From: Ophiocordyceps camponoti-saundersi (nom. inval.)
Lineage: Eukaryota; Ascomycota; Sordariomycetes; Hypocreales; Ophiocordycipitaceae
Direction: 5' to 3'
Length of the DNA stretch: 64,000 nucleotides
NCBI GenBank assembly: GCA_003339415.1
Contig: PDHQ01000121.1
Coordinates: forward strand, 32,072-96,071
The position numbers and the translations under genes were made by a program. Positions 25,202 to 37,118 of this stretch are shown piece by piece. Position 1 is the first letter of the stretch; each line of letters opens with the position of its first letter. Below the pieces are notes generated by a model, which did no database searches, was not told where the DNA came from, and worked only from the letters and a program-made list of their open reading frames with translations.

Positions 25202-27767
25202 GTAGTAGCTTTTTTTTTATAGTTAGGAATATATATTTATTAAGTAGGTAATTTAGGTATAATTAAGTTCTTTTAGTAGCTTTCGTAAATCGAATTATTT
25301 CTTTATTTCTAAGAACTTATATAGTTTAGGACTAGTAGATACTTTTATTTTACTAATTTATAGATAAACTTAGGTTAATATTATGCTAATATCTAATATA
25401 TTTCTTAATAATTCTAATATAATTTCCTAAGATAATATATATTAAGCTATATATCGCGTTTCCCTATTATTTATATTTTATAAGTAATAGATAAGGTTTA
25501 GGTAATAAACTTAACGCTATATATTATTACTAATATAAAGCCTAATACTATATATTATTAGCTACTATTATAAGCTAATCCTTTAGCTTAGTTACTTCTA
25601 AACTAAAAAACTAATAGGTAACTCCCCTAAATATAATATAAGCTAGCTATAAGGATATTACTAAGGCGTTTTACTTTAAAAACCCCCGGTAAATATTAGC
25701 TATATAAGGGGGAATCTCCTCTATTAACTAATAAACCCTTATAGCTAGTAAAAATTATCTTTTTCTTATAATATTAAGCGTTCCTATATTATAATATTTA
25801 TAATTCCGCTAAGTTATTATAATCTTTATATTATAATACTCTTAGGGTAGCGTGATTCTTAACCTTAGGGGTATCGTAATCTCCTAGTAATATTTTTTTT
25901 CTAATCTAAGAATTAGAAAAACGAAAAATAAATATAATATAATATATTAAATAAAGAACGCGATATTTAGTAAACTTTCGCTAGGTTATCTATAAAAAAT
26001 AGATAAGAAAGACTAAGGTAATTATAAAAAGGGAAAAGAAAAAAAAAATTTTAAAAGGGGGGGGGGGGTATTTATACCTAAAAAGTATATACCTTTTATA
26101 TCCGTAAAAAAAGTTAATATATACCGATATATTACTTATAAGAGGGGTAAGTATATACCTTATTTAGTAAAGTAAATTAGTAACTTAGTATTTTACTTAT
26201 AAATTACCCCGCGCCTAAGTTTCTTATTCCTTTCCTTTTTTTTTTATTTTTATTATTATTATTATTATCGTTATTATTATTATATATAAGAAGGTAAGTT
26301 TAAGTTAATCCTAAATTAATATTATAGTAAGCTTTTACTAACCTTAACTTAAGATCTATTATATATTAGGACCGCCCCCTTATATACTTACCGCTTTACG
26401 TAGTTATTAGATTATTATTTTAAGTCCTAAATTTAAGAATAATATTAATAATAATAATATTTTTAAAGCTTTAATTCGCTAGCGGTATAAAAATATATTA
26501 ATTCTAGCTTTAATTTATATTAGCTATAAGTTAAGATTAACCCGGTTTCTAATATACTCTAAACTTAGCTTTAAATACGTATTACGCGCGTTTTACTCTT
26601 ATCTTCTTTACGCGCCCCTTATAAGCTCCCTTTATAATATTTATAATTACCTTTCGCCCGCGTCCGCGAATACCGTTACTTACGCTAGCGGCGACGCTTA
26701 TTACGCTTTATTAAATATAACTTACTAAGCGTAATCTTTTTATATTCCCGCTACCGCTTACGCTATTATCTTAAGTATAGCGCGATAATATTAAGCGCGG
26801 TAATATTAAGAAAATACTCTTATACTAAAATTATATTAGCTATATAAATAAATAGGAGCTAGCTATTAACGCTTATTAGGAATAAGTATCTTAGCTAGTA
26901 ACCGCTTATTATTAATATATTAAAAAAAGTATTTAATATAACGATATATATATAGCTTATTAAAACTTAACTTTATATAAACTAATACTAACTTAATAAA
27001 CTATCTTAGCTATTATTACCTTTACGTAAACTTTTACTATATTTATAAGTAATAATATACCTTTATATAAAAATTAGTATACTAAAGTAAGTCTAATAAT
27101 AATCTAATTTTTATTCGTATTTAAGTTAATATTTAACTAATATTATTAATATAATAATATTACTTAGCCGGCCTTACGCGATTATTACGTATTATGCCCT
27201 CTTAAATATCTATATTAGGAGTAGGGGTAAGGGACTCTAATTCTAAGAATTTTACTTTTTCTTTTCTTATTATTTTTATCTTTTATTATTTTTATTTTTT
27301 TTATATTATTAAATTAACTTAATTATAAGAGACTTCTAATACTAAATTTATAAAAGCTTAGTAAATAATAGTTATAGAGTAACTATTAAAATTAATCTAA
27401 GGTTAATAAGATTTCGGGTTAAAATCGAAGTAAGTTCCTAAAAATCCTAAACTAAAAGTAAAAAGAAGAAAAAATAGATAATATTAACTTATAGTAAGTT
27501 ATCGCTAAGTACTAAGATATCTAAATTATTAAATTACTAATTAGATATTAGTTAAAATATATTTATATATTATCGAAATAATAATTATAATTTCTTAAGA
27601 GTTAGTATTTTAATAAATATCTATTATCTAAATTACTTTTTTATTTTTAATCTAAACTAAAGTTAAATAATAATAAAGTTAGTATTTTAGTTTATATTAG
27701 TTAACTAAGTTTTAAGTAATAAAAAGTAATTAAGTTTATAATATAACCTAGCTTTATTATTAATAAG

Positions 27768-28275
27768 TATTAGTTAAGTATCTTTCCTAAGCTAAATAGG
27801 TAGCTAAAGTTATATTATAAATTTCTTATAATAAAAATACTAATAAATTAAATTTTAAATATATATACTATATTAACTTAGATAATAAAATTTAAGTAAC
27901 TTATCTAGATTATATAGTATATAGGAATATTATATTTACTATATAATATACTCTAGCTAATAGAGTTATAAAAGATTAAATAATAACTTTACTTATAACT
28001 TATCTCTCTCTTAAAAAGTATAGAAAAATAAGTATATTATATATATGTTCCCCCTCCTACTAACTACCTCCTTATCCTCCTCTTATATTAACTTCGTATA
28101 TTATATTAATATTATATTAATCTTAGATCGGTATTATCTCGAGTTTAACTCCTCTTTATACGTATCCCTAACCTCCTACTTTATTTATATAAAGATAGTT
28201 ATCTTTATAACGCGTGCCACGCGTATTTAACGCGTGTTATATTCCTAAGCAGCTAGCGATATATATATTCTAATA
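27768..28275. repeat. LTR of element X (right)
   Basis: 508 bp, tattag to ctaata, followed by the target-site duplication gtctc. An open frame near 28,045-28,230 falls inside it and is a chance frame. Confidence 0.9.
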
Positions 28276-28800
28276 GTCTCTTATAAATACTCGTCCTATT
28301 TCCTACGTTTTCGTTTTCTAGCTATTAAAATATCGTTAGAAAAGGTTAAATAAAGCGAGACTAGAGAGTTACTTATTACTTTTAATAAATAAGATAAATC
28401 TCGCTATCGCTAGTTTAATTATCTCTACGTTCTCGTAGTCTCCTAGTATATTATTATCCTAGCGATCTAAATTAAACTAATTCTAATATTATTTTAGGAT
28501 TTTAGTATATCTAAATACTTCCTAAGTTAGCTAGTTATAATATTTAAGGAGTTCTATTCTATTTTCGGGAAAGGTACTTATAGTTATAAGTAAGTTTTTA
28601 AACTAGCTTTAGATAGATATTATAAAGTATTCGGGTTAGCTTTTTTAAGAGTTCTAAAAAGGGTTTTACGTAGACCTTTATTAACTCTTTAATCGATTAT
28701 AGCTTACCTCTATACGGTTATTTTTATAAAAATCTACTATTAAGGTTAATTATTCTATCCTTACTAATTTATAGTTAACTAAATTTTAATTATTAATTAG
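28276..28800 (-). pseudogene. Copia interior next to its 5' LTR (leader/gag start)
   Basis: This resumes the copia element on the right of the nested insertion. On the minus strand it should contain the primer-binding site and the beginning of gag. Neither could be recognised after RIP. Confidence 0.5.
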
Positions 28801-29210
28801 TATTAGTTAGCCTTCGTAATATATATATAGGAGTTAATAGTAATTACTAATACTAAAAGTATAATTCTTTTAATTTATAATATTTATTTATATTTTCTCT
28901 AAAATAAAGGGAATTTTTCGTTTACTTATATATAAAATATCCTTATATATGCTTTTTTCTTCTATACTTAATATTAGATTAAGTATAATCTAATCTCTTC
29001 CCGAAACTAATCCGATATTAACTAGGAGTCTATTAAAGCTCCTATCTAAAATACTATAATAAAAATATAATCGAAACTTACCTTACTTCTTATTACCTAA
29101 GTCCCTTTAATATATCCTACGTAATATACCCCTTTTCCCCCTATCCTAAGTATATATAGATCTTATTCTATACCTATATAGATTTTAGTTATTCTTATAT
29201 AAGTCTAATA
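28801..29210 (-). repeat. Copia 5' LTR (410 bp)
   Basis: Pairs with 15,731-16,140 and is the same length. It ends aagtctaata on the plus strand. Confidence 0.9.
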
Positions 29211-31480
29211 ATAATATAGTAAAAACGAATAAGTAGCTTTAATTAGCTAGCCCTAAGTATAAGGCTTAATATTATATATAGCGTTAAGAAGGTATTAGAA
29301 ATAAATTCCTATCTAACTTACGCTTATCTAACTATAATAAAGCACCTTTTCCGCTATTTATATAGCACGCTATCTCTTAGTATTATATTTAGTAAAGCGA
29401 TATATAATAAGGACTTTTAGCTTCGCGTATACTTTAACGTATTGTTCGCGGATAATTAGGTAACCTGCGCTTTAATAGCCGGGTTTATTATCTTCCTCGC
29501 TAGCAGCCTTATTATATAGCGTTTAAAGCGTTAAATTATTATTATAACTAGTAGTATAAAGGCCGAATTTATAGCTTTTACGCTTATAAGGCTTATAATA
29601 ATCTAGCTCTCTAATATTATTCGAGATACTAATTATAAATAAAAGAGGCCTCTTATAATATTTATTAATAGTTAGAATATAAAGTTAGCTGTAATTAACC
29701 CGCTTAATAAGGTGTATATAAGGTATATTAATTTATAATATAAATAAATTATCTAAAAGTATTAAAAAAGCTTTTTTAATTTATAATAAATAAGCACGGA
29801 AGATATAATTATAGATAGCCTTATAAAAAAGCTATAAGTAAATAAGTATTAGTAGTTTATACGCTAGCTAAATTTAGCTATATTAAGGAATAAGGGCGGC
29901 TTTAGTAGCTTAAATATTAAGAAATAATATTATAATAGTTATTCTTTAGCCTGCCTAGCCTTAAGGGCGGTATTATATAATATACCTTATATCTAAGCTA
30001 TAACTTACTTAAGGCTTAAGCTTAGTTAGGTTTATATACTAGCTATACTAAATTAATATAAAGGGGCTACTATAGCTAAACTTAGTATTAATAATAATAC
30101 TGCCCGATTTATAATAACCTGCGTGCTTTAATAAATATAATATAATAAGTATTTAGCCTTAATATATATCTATATTTACTAATAGTTAAAGTAAACTAGC
30201 TTAGCATATTATATATAAAGTATATAACTAATTATATTAAGTATAAACTTATTACTAATCTTACTATAGCTAAGGCTATTTACGCTATAATTAAGGTAGC
30301 TTATAAGCTAAGCTTTAGTTATAACTCTTAATTAGTAAGTTAAAGCTAAGGTTATAGCGGGTTTAGGGTAAATCTTATATTAATAAAAGTAATAGAAAAA
30401 TACTATTTAGTATATTAAGAAAACTCGCGCTATTACGCGTTATAATAGCTTTTATACTAATTAAGTTATTTAAGCCGCCGCTAGCTATATACCGCTTTAA
30501 AGCTTATAGCCTTTTACTTTTAATAAAAATCTTATTATTAAAATAATTAAAGGTCTAACTAATATTAACTAACTTATTATAATTATTATAGCTTAAATTT
30601 AAAAATAATATATTTTCTATATATAATTAATTAATTTCTATAACTAAGTAATAAATAAGTTATATTATATTTACCGCGTAGCTAAGAATAAGCTAATATT
30701 ATAAAAAACTCCCTTACTTTATAATTATCCCCTTATCTTTACTACTCCCCCGCTTATTATTAAAATCTTTACCGCCTTAATACTTATTAAGTTTAAGTTA
30801 AAGTCGGAAGCTAATAAGTTTATTATACCTAATATTACTCTTACCCTTATTATTAAGGAAGCTCTCGCTATTATAAAAGGCGCTATAAGCGCTTATAGCG
30901 TAACCGCGCCGCCTTTTTATAAAAAGATTTTTAATCTTATTTAGAATAGTTTTATTAATAAGTAATCTAATAATAAAAATTTTATAATACTAAATAATAA
31001 CTAATATTTAATATAAAATAGTAAAAGCTAGTAATAATTATTCTAAGTTAAACTTATAGTTATAGTTATAGCTATAGCTATAGCTATAGCTATAATAATT
31101 ATAAATATTCTTATATTTTACGCGGTTAAATTTATTCTTTATATATAGTTAAGGGAATTAAAACTTAAAGCTAAGTAAGCGGTTAGTAAAGTAATAAATA
31201 ATAATATATTATTATATAGTAATTATTATGCGTTTCTACTAAAGTTAGCATCTTTATTCTTCTTCTTTTTATAAAATAATAATATAAGGTTAAATTAGTA
31301 AAGTCTTCTTAGTAAAAGGAACTAATATATAAATCGCGCTATAAATTAAAAGTTATTAAATACCTTAGTAAAGTCTTACTAATTTTAAATTAAACGCTTA
31401 TTAGTATTAAAAAGGGGCCTATTTTTATAAATAAGAGTATAATTAATAAAGATATATAAGATTATTTTATTACTATTATT
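29211..31480 (+). pseudogene. Second copia-like relic with RNase H block
   Basis: On the plus strand, 29,440-29,650 reads as a copia RNase H: an ADN..TCAL start, then GFIIFLASS, RLKR and TSSIKAEFIAFT, the last corresponding to the conserved SSTEAEY block, followed by a former Trp and LSNIIRD. The rest of the segment to the LINE boundary has Gln/Trp-type stops and no clear domain. It lies outside the copia LTR at 28,801-29,210 and on the opposite strand from that element, so it belongs to a different insertion. Missense changes follow the RIP pattern. Confidence 0.65.
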
Positions 31481-31494
31481 ATATAAGTACCGCT

Positions 31495-31700
31495 AACTCT
31501 CGACCGCACCCGGAATAGGTGCGCACTTATAAATAATGGTAAGTTATTTGCAGATTCGTAAATAGCTCGAAAATTTAGCTTAGGGCTATAGCGCTCCCGC
31601 CCCTTAACTAAGGTAATAGCGGACGCGAAAAGAGAAAGCGTAATAAGAAGAAAAATCTAAATAACCTTTAAGCGCGATTAGGCGCGGGGCTAGCCGAGTT
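31495..31700 (+). promoter_or_regulatory. 5' end of the LINE (GC-rich, little RIP)
   Basis: The segment begins right after the target-site duplication and retains CA and TG dinucleotides that the interior lacks. By analogy with other LINEs the 5' untranslated region would carry an internal promoter. I see no specific motif that proves it. Confidence 0.4.
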
Positions 31701-31899
31701 TACCTATAATCTAATTAACTATAAACGAAATATAAGAAACTTATAAAAACCTCTTTAGGTCCCCTCTAATACTTTAACGAAATAGCTTTATATAACTTTA
31801 TTAAGCCTCGCTTTAGTAAATCTATTTTAACTAATCTAAGCTATAATAGAATAATATATAAACTAACTTAAATAGGAATTAGAATATATAGATTTAGCT

Positions 31900-33189
31900 A
31901 AGACTAAGGCCTTATATATAAAAAATATTAAGCGTATTATTATTATAACTTTATAAAAAGTACTCTTATAAATATTACCGGTAAATTAAATATTAAAAAT
32001 ATAAGTTTAAGTTATATTAGCTTTATAACCTTATCTTAAACTTGAGAAATAAATCTTACCTTAATATTAAAAGGAAATTATTATATACTTTAATAATATT
32101 CTAGATAATATTATTAATAAAATTTTTAAAAATATAATATAAGCTATTAATTACACTTTATAGATAATATTTTATTTAGCTATTTATTACCTTAATAATA
32201 AGGATATAGCTATTATATTTAACTTTAATATTATAAAATTTACCTAAGATTTTTTTTAAGTTAAGACTATTTTTAAACTAGACGCCGCTATCGCTAATTA
32301 TATATATAATATTATCGCTAAAAAGCTTCTTTTTATTTTAGCTATAAAAAACTAGGATAATCTTATTATAAAAATTATATAAGTTAATAAAGTTATTATT
32401 ATTAAGCTTAAAGCCTTAAAAGCTATACCCGGAGCTATTTAGATAATAGTTATTATTAGACTAATTTCCCCTATTAACGCTAATCGGCTTTATAACTATA
32501 AACTTATAATAAAAGCGTAAATTTTTAAAATAAAACCCTTCTTAAACTCTATCTAACCTTATTAATATTATAATTATTATTATTTTAATTATATTACTAA
32601 GTCTTATAAGTATATTAAGCTTTATAATAAATATAATATTATTATATATAAGACTAAGACCGAATATAAGGCGGGATAAGATAGATACTTATATATATAT
32701 ATTTTATATAACGGAGATTACTTAGCTTAGTTAAAGCTATACCTTATAGCTATTTAGGAATAAGATAAAGCCTAAGCTTATTATAAATAATAGCTTATAA
32801 GATTTACTAAACTTAGTATATAGTTAGTAATACTTTTTTATATATAATTTACCTAAGAATCGGTCTTTAAATCCCCTTAATAGTTTATTACTAATAGGAA
32901 ATATTATAAACTTATAAGTAGCTCCTAGCTAAAGCTATCTTTAAAAATATTAGTTAGTAAAGATATACTAGAAGCTATAAGGCGTTAGATTAGGCGTAAA
33001 AAGAAGTATATTTTTATTAAACTTAAGCTACTAACCCCTTAGGTAAACTTAGAATATAGCAGATATTAATAAACTTACCCTTATATTATATTAAATAAAT
33101 AGCCTTATTAGGATTAGTATCGAACCCTTAACTATATTAGCCTTTACTAAAATCTAAACTAAAGCCGCTATTAAAGCTTTACGCGAAAA
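31900..33189 (+). pseudogene. LINE ORF1 (gag-like) relic with zinc-knuckle block
   Basis: A plus-strand frame with only TAA/TAG stops runs through about 32,320-32,690. Around 32,550-32,640 it reads as a row of Tyr residues spaced like a CX2CX4HX4C knuckle followed by further Cys-like positions. TGC/TGT codons for Cys become TAC/TAT for Tyr under RIP, and CAT/CAC for His become TAT/TAC. It is preceded by a basic linker with a former Gln-Pro pair. ORF1 proteins of Tad1-type LINEs bind the element RNA and carry such knuckles, and the position just before the endonuclease/RT frame fits. The ends are approximate. Confidence 0.6.
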
Positions 33190-33609
33190 TAGCGAGAATA
33201 TATATATATATATTATATTACTTTAGTAACCTATATAGGTATCTAAGTATATAATCGTTTAATAGAGAGGAAAAACCGGAGTACCCCGGGGAAAAACCCC
33301 TTACTTAATATATTTAGCTAGCTTATAAGCTAATTATATCATATCGGAAAGCTTAATTATTATAGGAAATATCCGAAATTACGCCGGTCCTAAGCGAGAG
33401 GTACTTATACTTCTTATTATATATTTTATCTAAGTTCTAAGTAGTTCCGGTACGTATATTAGCAGATACTATAGCGAAGATATTACTTCGTAATTATACT
33501 TTATTATTAGATTATAGTCGCTATTAAAAGGGACTTATTCTTCTAATAACCTACGTTATCTAACTAATTATACCCTTACCCCGCGCCCTATTTTACCTAA
33601 GCCTCGGCC

Positions 33610-33710
33610 GGGTTACTACTCCTGCCGAGGGAGGAAAGGAGCCCGGCAGGGTTACTACTCCTGCCGGGGTTATGCCGGGGTCGGACCGTACCCCGGCTAT
33701 ATAGTTAGGG
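33610..33710. repeat. GC-rich hairpin block in the SINE body
   Basis: The word gggttactactcctgccg occurs twice (33,610-33,627 and 33,649-33,666; period 39). Between and after the copies are self-complementary pairs: cctgccg with cggcagg, and gccgggg with ccccggc. Several nested hairpins are therefore possible in the RNA. Confidence 0.7.
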
Positions 33711-33723
33711 TAAAAAATACCCG

Positions 33724-33805
33724 TGCCCTCCGCCGGATTCGAACCGACTGCCTCTCTTATAGGAGACTAATATCTCTAGACGCTTAACTACTACGCTAGG
33801 AGGGC
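33724..33805 (-). tRNA. tRNA-like head of SINE 1 (not assigned to an amino acid)
   Basis: 82 nt with a perfect 7-bp acceptor stem (gccctcc/ggagggc), a T-arm gtcgg-ttcgaat-ccggc, and a B box matching ggttcgaatcc exactly. The A-box region, tagcgtagtagtta, looks like a RIP form of tggcgtagtggtta. The anticodon arm is irregular and the distance to the T-arm is about 8 nt longer than in a class I tRNA, so the anticodon cannot be read. It is probably not a working tRNA. The element boundary falls exactly at its first base. Confidence 0.7.
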
Positions 33806-33818
33806 TAGCGAGAATATA

Positions 33819-36760
33819 ATTATTATTACCTTTAACTCCTTTTTATATATTTAAAAGTTCTTTTTTAGAATATTAATAAGCGACCTAAGCTAGCATAATT
33901 AGCCCTTTATAATATATATAATTATAATATTATTACCTTATAAGAAATAATATACCGCCTAGGAGCTAGTCCGCCCCTTTTTAAAACCTTACTTTATAAA
34001 CTTATCTTTTATAGCGGATAAGTAGCTATATATATTTTTAAGCGCTATAGCGTTTTAAATTAGTCGCTTATTATTAGTAAGGATTAGGCTAAAGTTAGCT
34101 TTACTTCTAGATTAGAAATTATCTTAGTATACTCCTTTTTAAATTAAGCTAAATAAAGCTACCTCTCCCTCCTACCTAAATTTAAGCTAAAAGTAAAATA
34201 AATCCTTTTTAAAAACTTTAACTTATATTATTAATTATAAAATAGCTATAAATAATATTCTAATAACGCTAATTAGCTTATTTAAAAACCTTTTAAACTT
34301 AACCTTTTACTTTTTACCCCTAAAAGCGAATATATTAGAATATTTTATAGCTATTAAAATAATATATTAGATTTAGTTTAGGTAATAGCTAAGTTCTATA
34401 CTTTATATACGGGACTAAACCTTAACCTTATAAGATTTAATTATATTCTATAAATACTTACGATTAGTATATAAGATATTAACCCTCCTACGCTTAAGCT
34501 ATAATAGAGATAAGCTAATTAAAACCTTATTATAAGAAAATCCCTCGCTTAAATCTCTATCTTTACCGCTATTAAAACTATTAATTAGATTAACGCCGCC
34601 CTTAACCGCCTTTATAATAAACTATAGTAAGTTATTAACGCCGCTATATTTTTCTATACCTTAATACTTAGAAAAAAGGAGACTTAGTTTACCTTAATAG
34701 TTACCTGCGCTATTAGGGACGCTAAATAAGCTAGGCGTCGCTATTATAATTCCCTATCTAAATATAACTAATTATAATTATAAAAATCTACTTATAATTA
34801 GAAAAAAGTAGTTGCTTATTCTTATTAGGCTAATTAGCGTTTTTTCCTATATTTTATTAATAATAATCCTAAATAGTTTTAATATATAAAGCGCTAAGCG
34901 TAGCTTTATAGTAAAATATTAGCTAAGCTTATTTACCTCCTAGCCTTATAAAACCTAGGTAAGGGAGAGGCCGCGTTTTTTAAAGATAAAGTACGCGTTT
35001 TAGCGGATAAGTTCTTTTTACCTATCTTTAACCTCCCCTTAGTAAATTATAAAACGCCTAAACTTAACTTTATTATAAAAAAATATATTATTATAAATAA
35101 TATTTAAGCTACTTTTTATATTATATTACCGTAAAAGGCGACTAAGTTAAACTAAATCTTAATTAGCTTTCTTAAAATATATTACTTAGTCCTTTATATA
35201 TAACTCGCTTATATTTTTTATACTTACTTTTAGCTTAGCTATTTCCTAGGTTAACTCTATACTATTATTATAATAATATTATATAAGTAAAGTAAGAAGC
35301 TAGAAGTTTATTAGTAAGCTAATAGCTATAAGCTAATCTCCCTTTTATATTACCTTAGTAAAATACTTAAGTTTATTATAAATAAAAGGTTATCTAATAC
35401 CGCTAAATTATACTAGCTCCTCCTTAATAGTTAGATAAGTAATAGATAAAATAAGTTAACGAAACTAGCTATTTTTATAATTATAAAACTCATTTAAGCT
35501 ACTTAAGCTAGGAAAAGGGTTACTTTTTTCTTATAACTTAATATAAAGGGAGCTTTTAATACTAATTACTATAATAAACTACTTTATAAACTTATATATA
35601 TAAGGTACCTTGCTTAGATTTATATTTTCTTATAAAGCTATTTTAGCTATTACTTCTTATATTTACGCTTTAACGAATAGATTTTAGCACCTTTCCCTAT
35701 TTAAATTAAAGTCCCTTAAGGCTCCCCGCTTTTTATTATACTTTTTATCCTTTATATAACGCCGCTTTACTAATAATTAAAGTATAAACTTAGGCTAAAA
35801 GTTATTAAGTTTACTAATAATATAAACCTCCTTAATATTAAACTAAATACCGCTATAATTATAAGATACTTTTAGTTAGTATAAAATATTTATAAGGAGT
35901 AGGCTTAAGATTATAATATAGCTTTTAAGCTAAATAAAAGCAAATTAATATATTTCTCTAAAAAACGTTACTTAGAATAATATATAGTTAGGCTAAGTAT
36001 ATATAATATTTACTTTATCTCTAAAGCGCGCCTATTAGGTATCTAAGTATATAGATAACTATATTAGAAAATATATATTTAGACTATATATAATAAGCTT
36101 TCTAGATAAAATCTCGCCTTTATTACCTTAACTATATTTACTTAAGGTTATACCCTCCCTTAAGCTAAAAAGCTATATATAAAAGTTATATAATTCCTAA
36201 TATCTTACGCCTTTATTACTTTCTATATAATTACCTTAAAAACTAAAAACCTTTTAGGCCTTACTAGGACTATAAGCCCTACTTAGTTATAATACCTACG
36301 CACTATCTTTAGCGCTTTTAGAGTAACCTCGGTTTATTACCTAAAAGCTAAGTTTTAAACCTCCTTAATTAATTTCTATATAAATAAAAGAAAAGCTAAC
36401 GCCCTTTATAAGCTTAAAAAGGTAAATATATTAAGTATAATTCGATATACGTTTAAGTTTATTTTAAGGTTTCTTATAAGATTCCTTATATACCGCTTAA
36501 CTTAATATAATAAAACTAAGTCCCCGCTTTAGAAAAAATTAAGGTAGATAATAATATAAGCTTACGCCTCGTATAATACCCTTAATAAGAAGATTACCTA
36601 GCGCCTCTTTTATAAAAATTAGATACGCTAATAGGAATAATAAAAAAACCGCTTTTAATAAGCCCACTTTAGGTTTACTTTTTTCCTAGCTAATTTCCCC
36701 CTATACTTAAACTAGCCTATAATTATTATAATATATTATAATTTTCTAAAATATATTAAT
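33819..36760 (+). pseudogene. LINE ORF2 relic (endonuclease/reverse transcriptase)
   Basis: A single plus-strand frame (35,330-35,980) carries the non-LTR RT signature: KLISLL..LSKILKFIINKRL at the start, NIKGAFN (from the D.KGAFD block) near 35,545, VP-stop-GSPL near 35,711 (stop from Gln of VPQGSPL), and FTNNINLL at about 35,810. In the last, the two catalytic Asp have become Asn (GAT to AAT after T), so the enzyme is dead even where the frame survives. A downstream block (36,240-36,400) reads TRTISPT then YLRTIFSAFRVTS, the conserved QLRTI.GA.R.T region of Tad1-type ORF2. The upstream part (33,819-35,300) should be the endonuclease and linker and is less clear. Confidence 0.85.
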
Positions 36761-37118
36761 ATTATAATTACTTAGTTATATATAAGTAAGATTAAACTAT
36801 AGGAGTTCCTTTTCTTACGCTAAGTTTTAGATATAGTTACTTTAAATTACTAATATAATACTAAGCTATAAAACGCGTATTACCTCCTCTTACGATACCT
36901 TAATCTTGCTACTTAAAAGGATAAACTATTATAATATCTCCGCTTTAAGTTTTTCTTATAACTTAAGCTTAACTATTATATTTCTACCCTTACTATTATA
37001 AAGTAAATATTACGCTATACTAACTTTTACTAGTTTAACCTTACTAAAACTTTATATATATCCCCGCTAAACTTACCGTAAGATTAAACTTATTATACTC
37101 TTATCTACTAAATTCTTT

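Larger units (their letters stand above)
21095..28275. mobile_element. Non-autonomous LTR element X (3.58 kb, split by copy Y)
   Basis: Element X is a 508-bp LTR, a 2,566-bp interior and a second 508-bp LTR. It is flanked by a perfect 5-bp target-site duplication, gtctc, at 21,090-21,094 and 28,276-28,280. Its left LTR is split: the first 74 bp are at 21,095-21,168 and the remaining 434 bp at 24,768-25,201, with element Y in between. The interior (25,202-27,767) shows no recognisable gag or pol domain, a G12 run at 26,057-26,068 and TAT-rich stretches. It is too short for an autonomous element. The orientation is undetermined; a pyrimidine tract just inside the left LTR hints at the minus strand. 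X must have relied on another element's enzymes. Confidence 0.85.
15731..29210 (-). mobile_element. Ty1/copia LTR retrotransposon, minus strand, interrupted by nested elements
   Basis: Two 410-bp LTRs (15,731-16,140 and 28,801-29,210) bound an internal region of about 5.5 kb once the 7.18-kb nested insertion (21,095-28,275 plus one duplicated 5-mer) is removed. That gives an element of about 6.3 kb, normal for copia. Coding is on the minus strand, so 28,801-29,210 is the 5' LTR. Just inside the 3' LTR, the minus strand reads as a clean copia RNase H C-terminus (16,145-16,560), followed by a purine tract of gaaaaagaaaaag type. The LTR ends tattag/taata-type are RIP forms of TG...CA. The flanking 5-mers (aatac at 15,726-15,730, ataat at 29,211-29,215) do not form a target-site duplication, so the element may be recombinant or its flank was rearranged. 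Confidence 0.8.
33203..33805 (-). mobile_element. SINE copy 1, tRNA-derived head, 13-bp target-site duplication
   Basis: A 603-bp element is inserted in the LINE and flanked by the perfect duplication tagcgagaatata (33,190-33,202 and 33,806-33,818). On the minus strand it begins exactly with the first base of a tRNA-like sequence. A GC-rich body with hairpins follows, and it ends in a TA-repeat tail. Its 3' part shares a 40-45-nt block with the LINE 3' end. These are the hallmarks of a SINE moved by target-primed reverse transcription. The second copy at 41,057-41,658 has the same ends and a different duplication. The element is less RIP-mutated than its surroundings. Confidence 0.9.

Noticed and set aside
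28045..28230. 61-codon plus-strand open frame
   Set aside because: Falls entirely within the right LTR of element X; chance frame.
33724..33805. Functional host tRNA gene
   Set aside because: The same sequence recurs at 41,577-41,658 as the terminus of a repeat with target-site duplications, and the anticodon arm is irregular.
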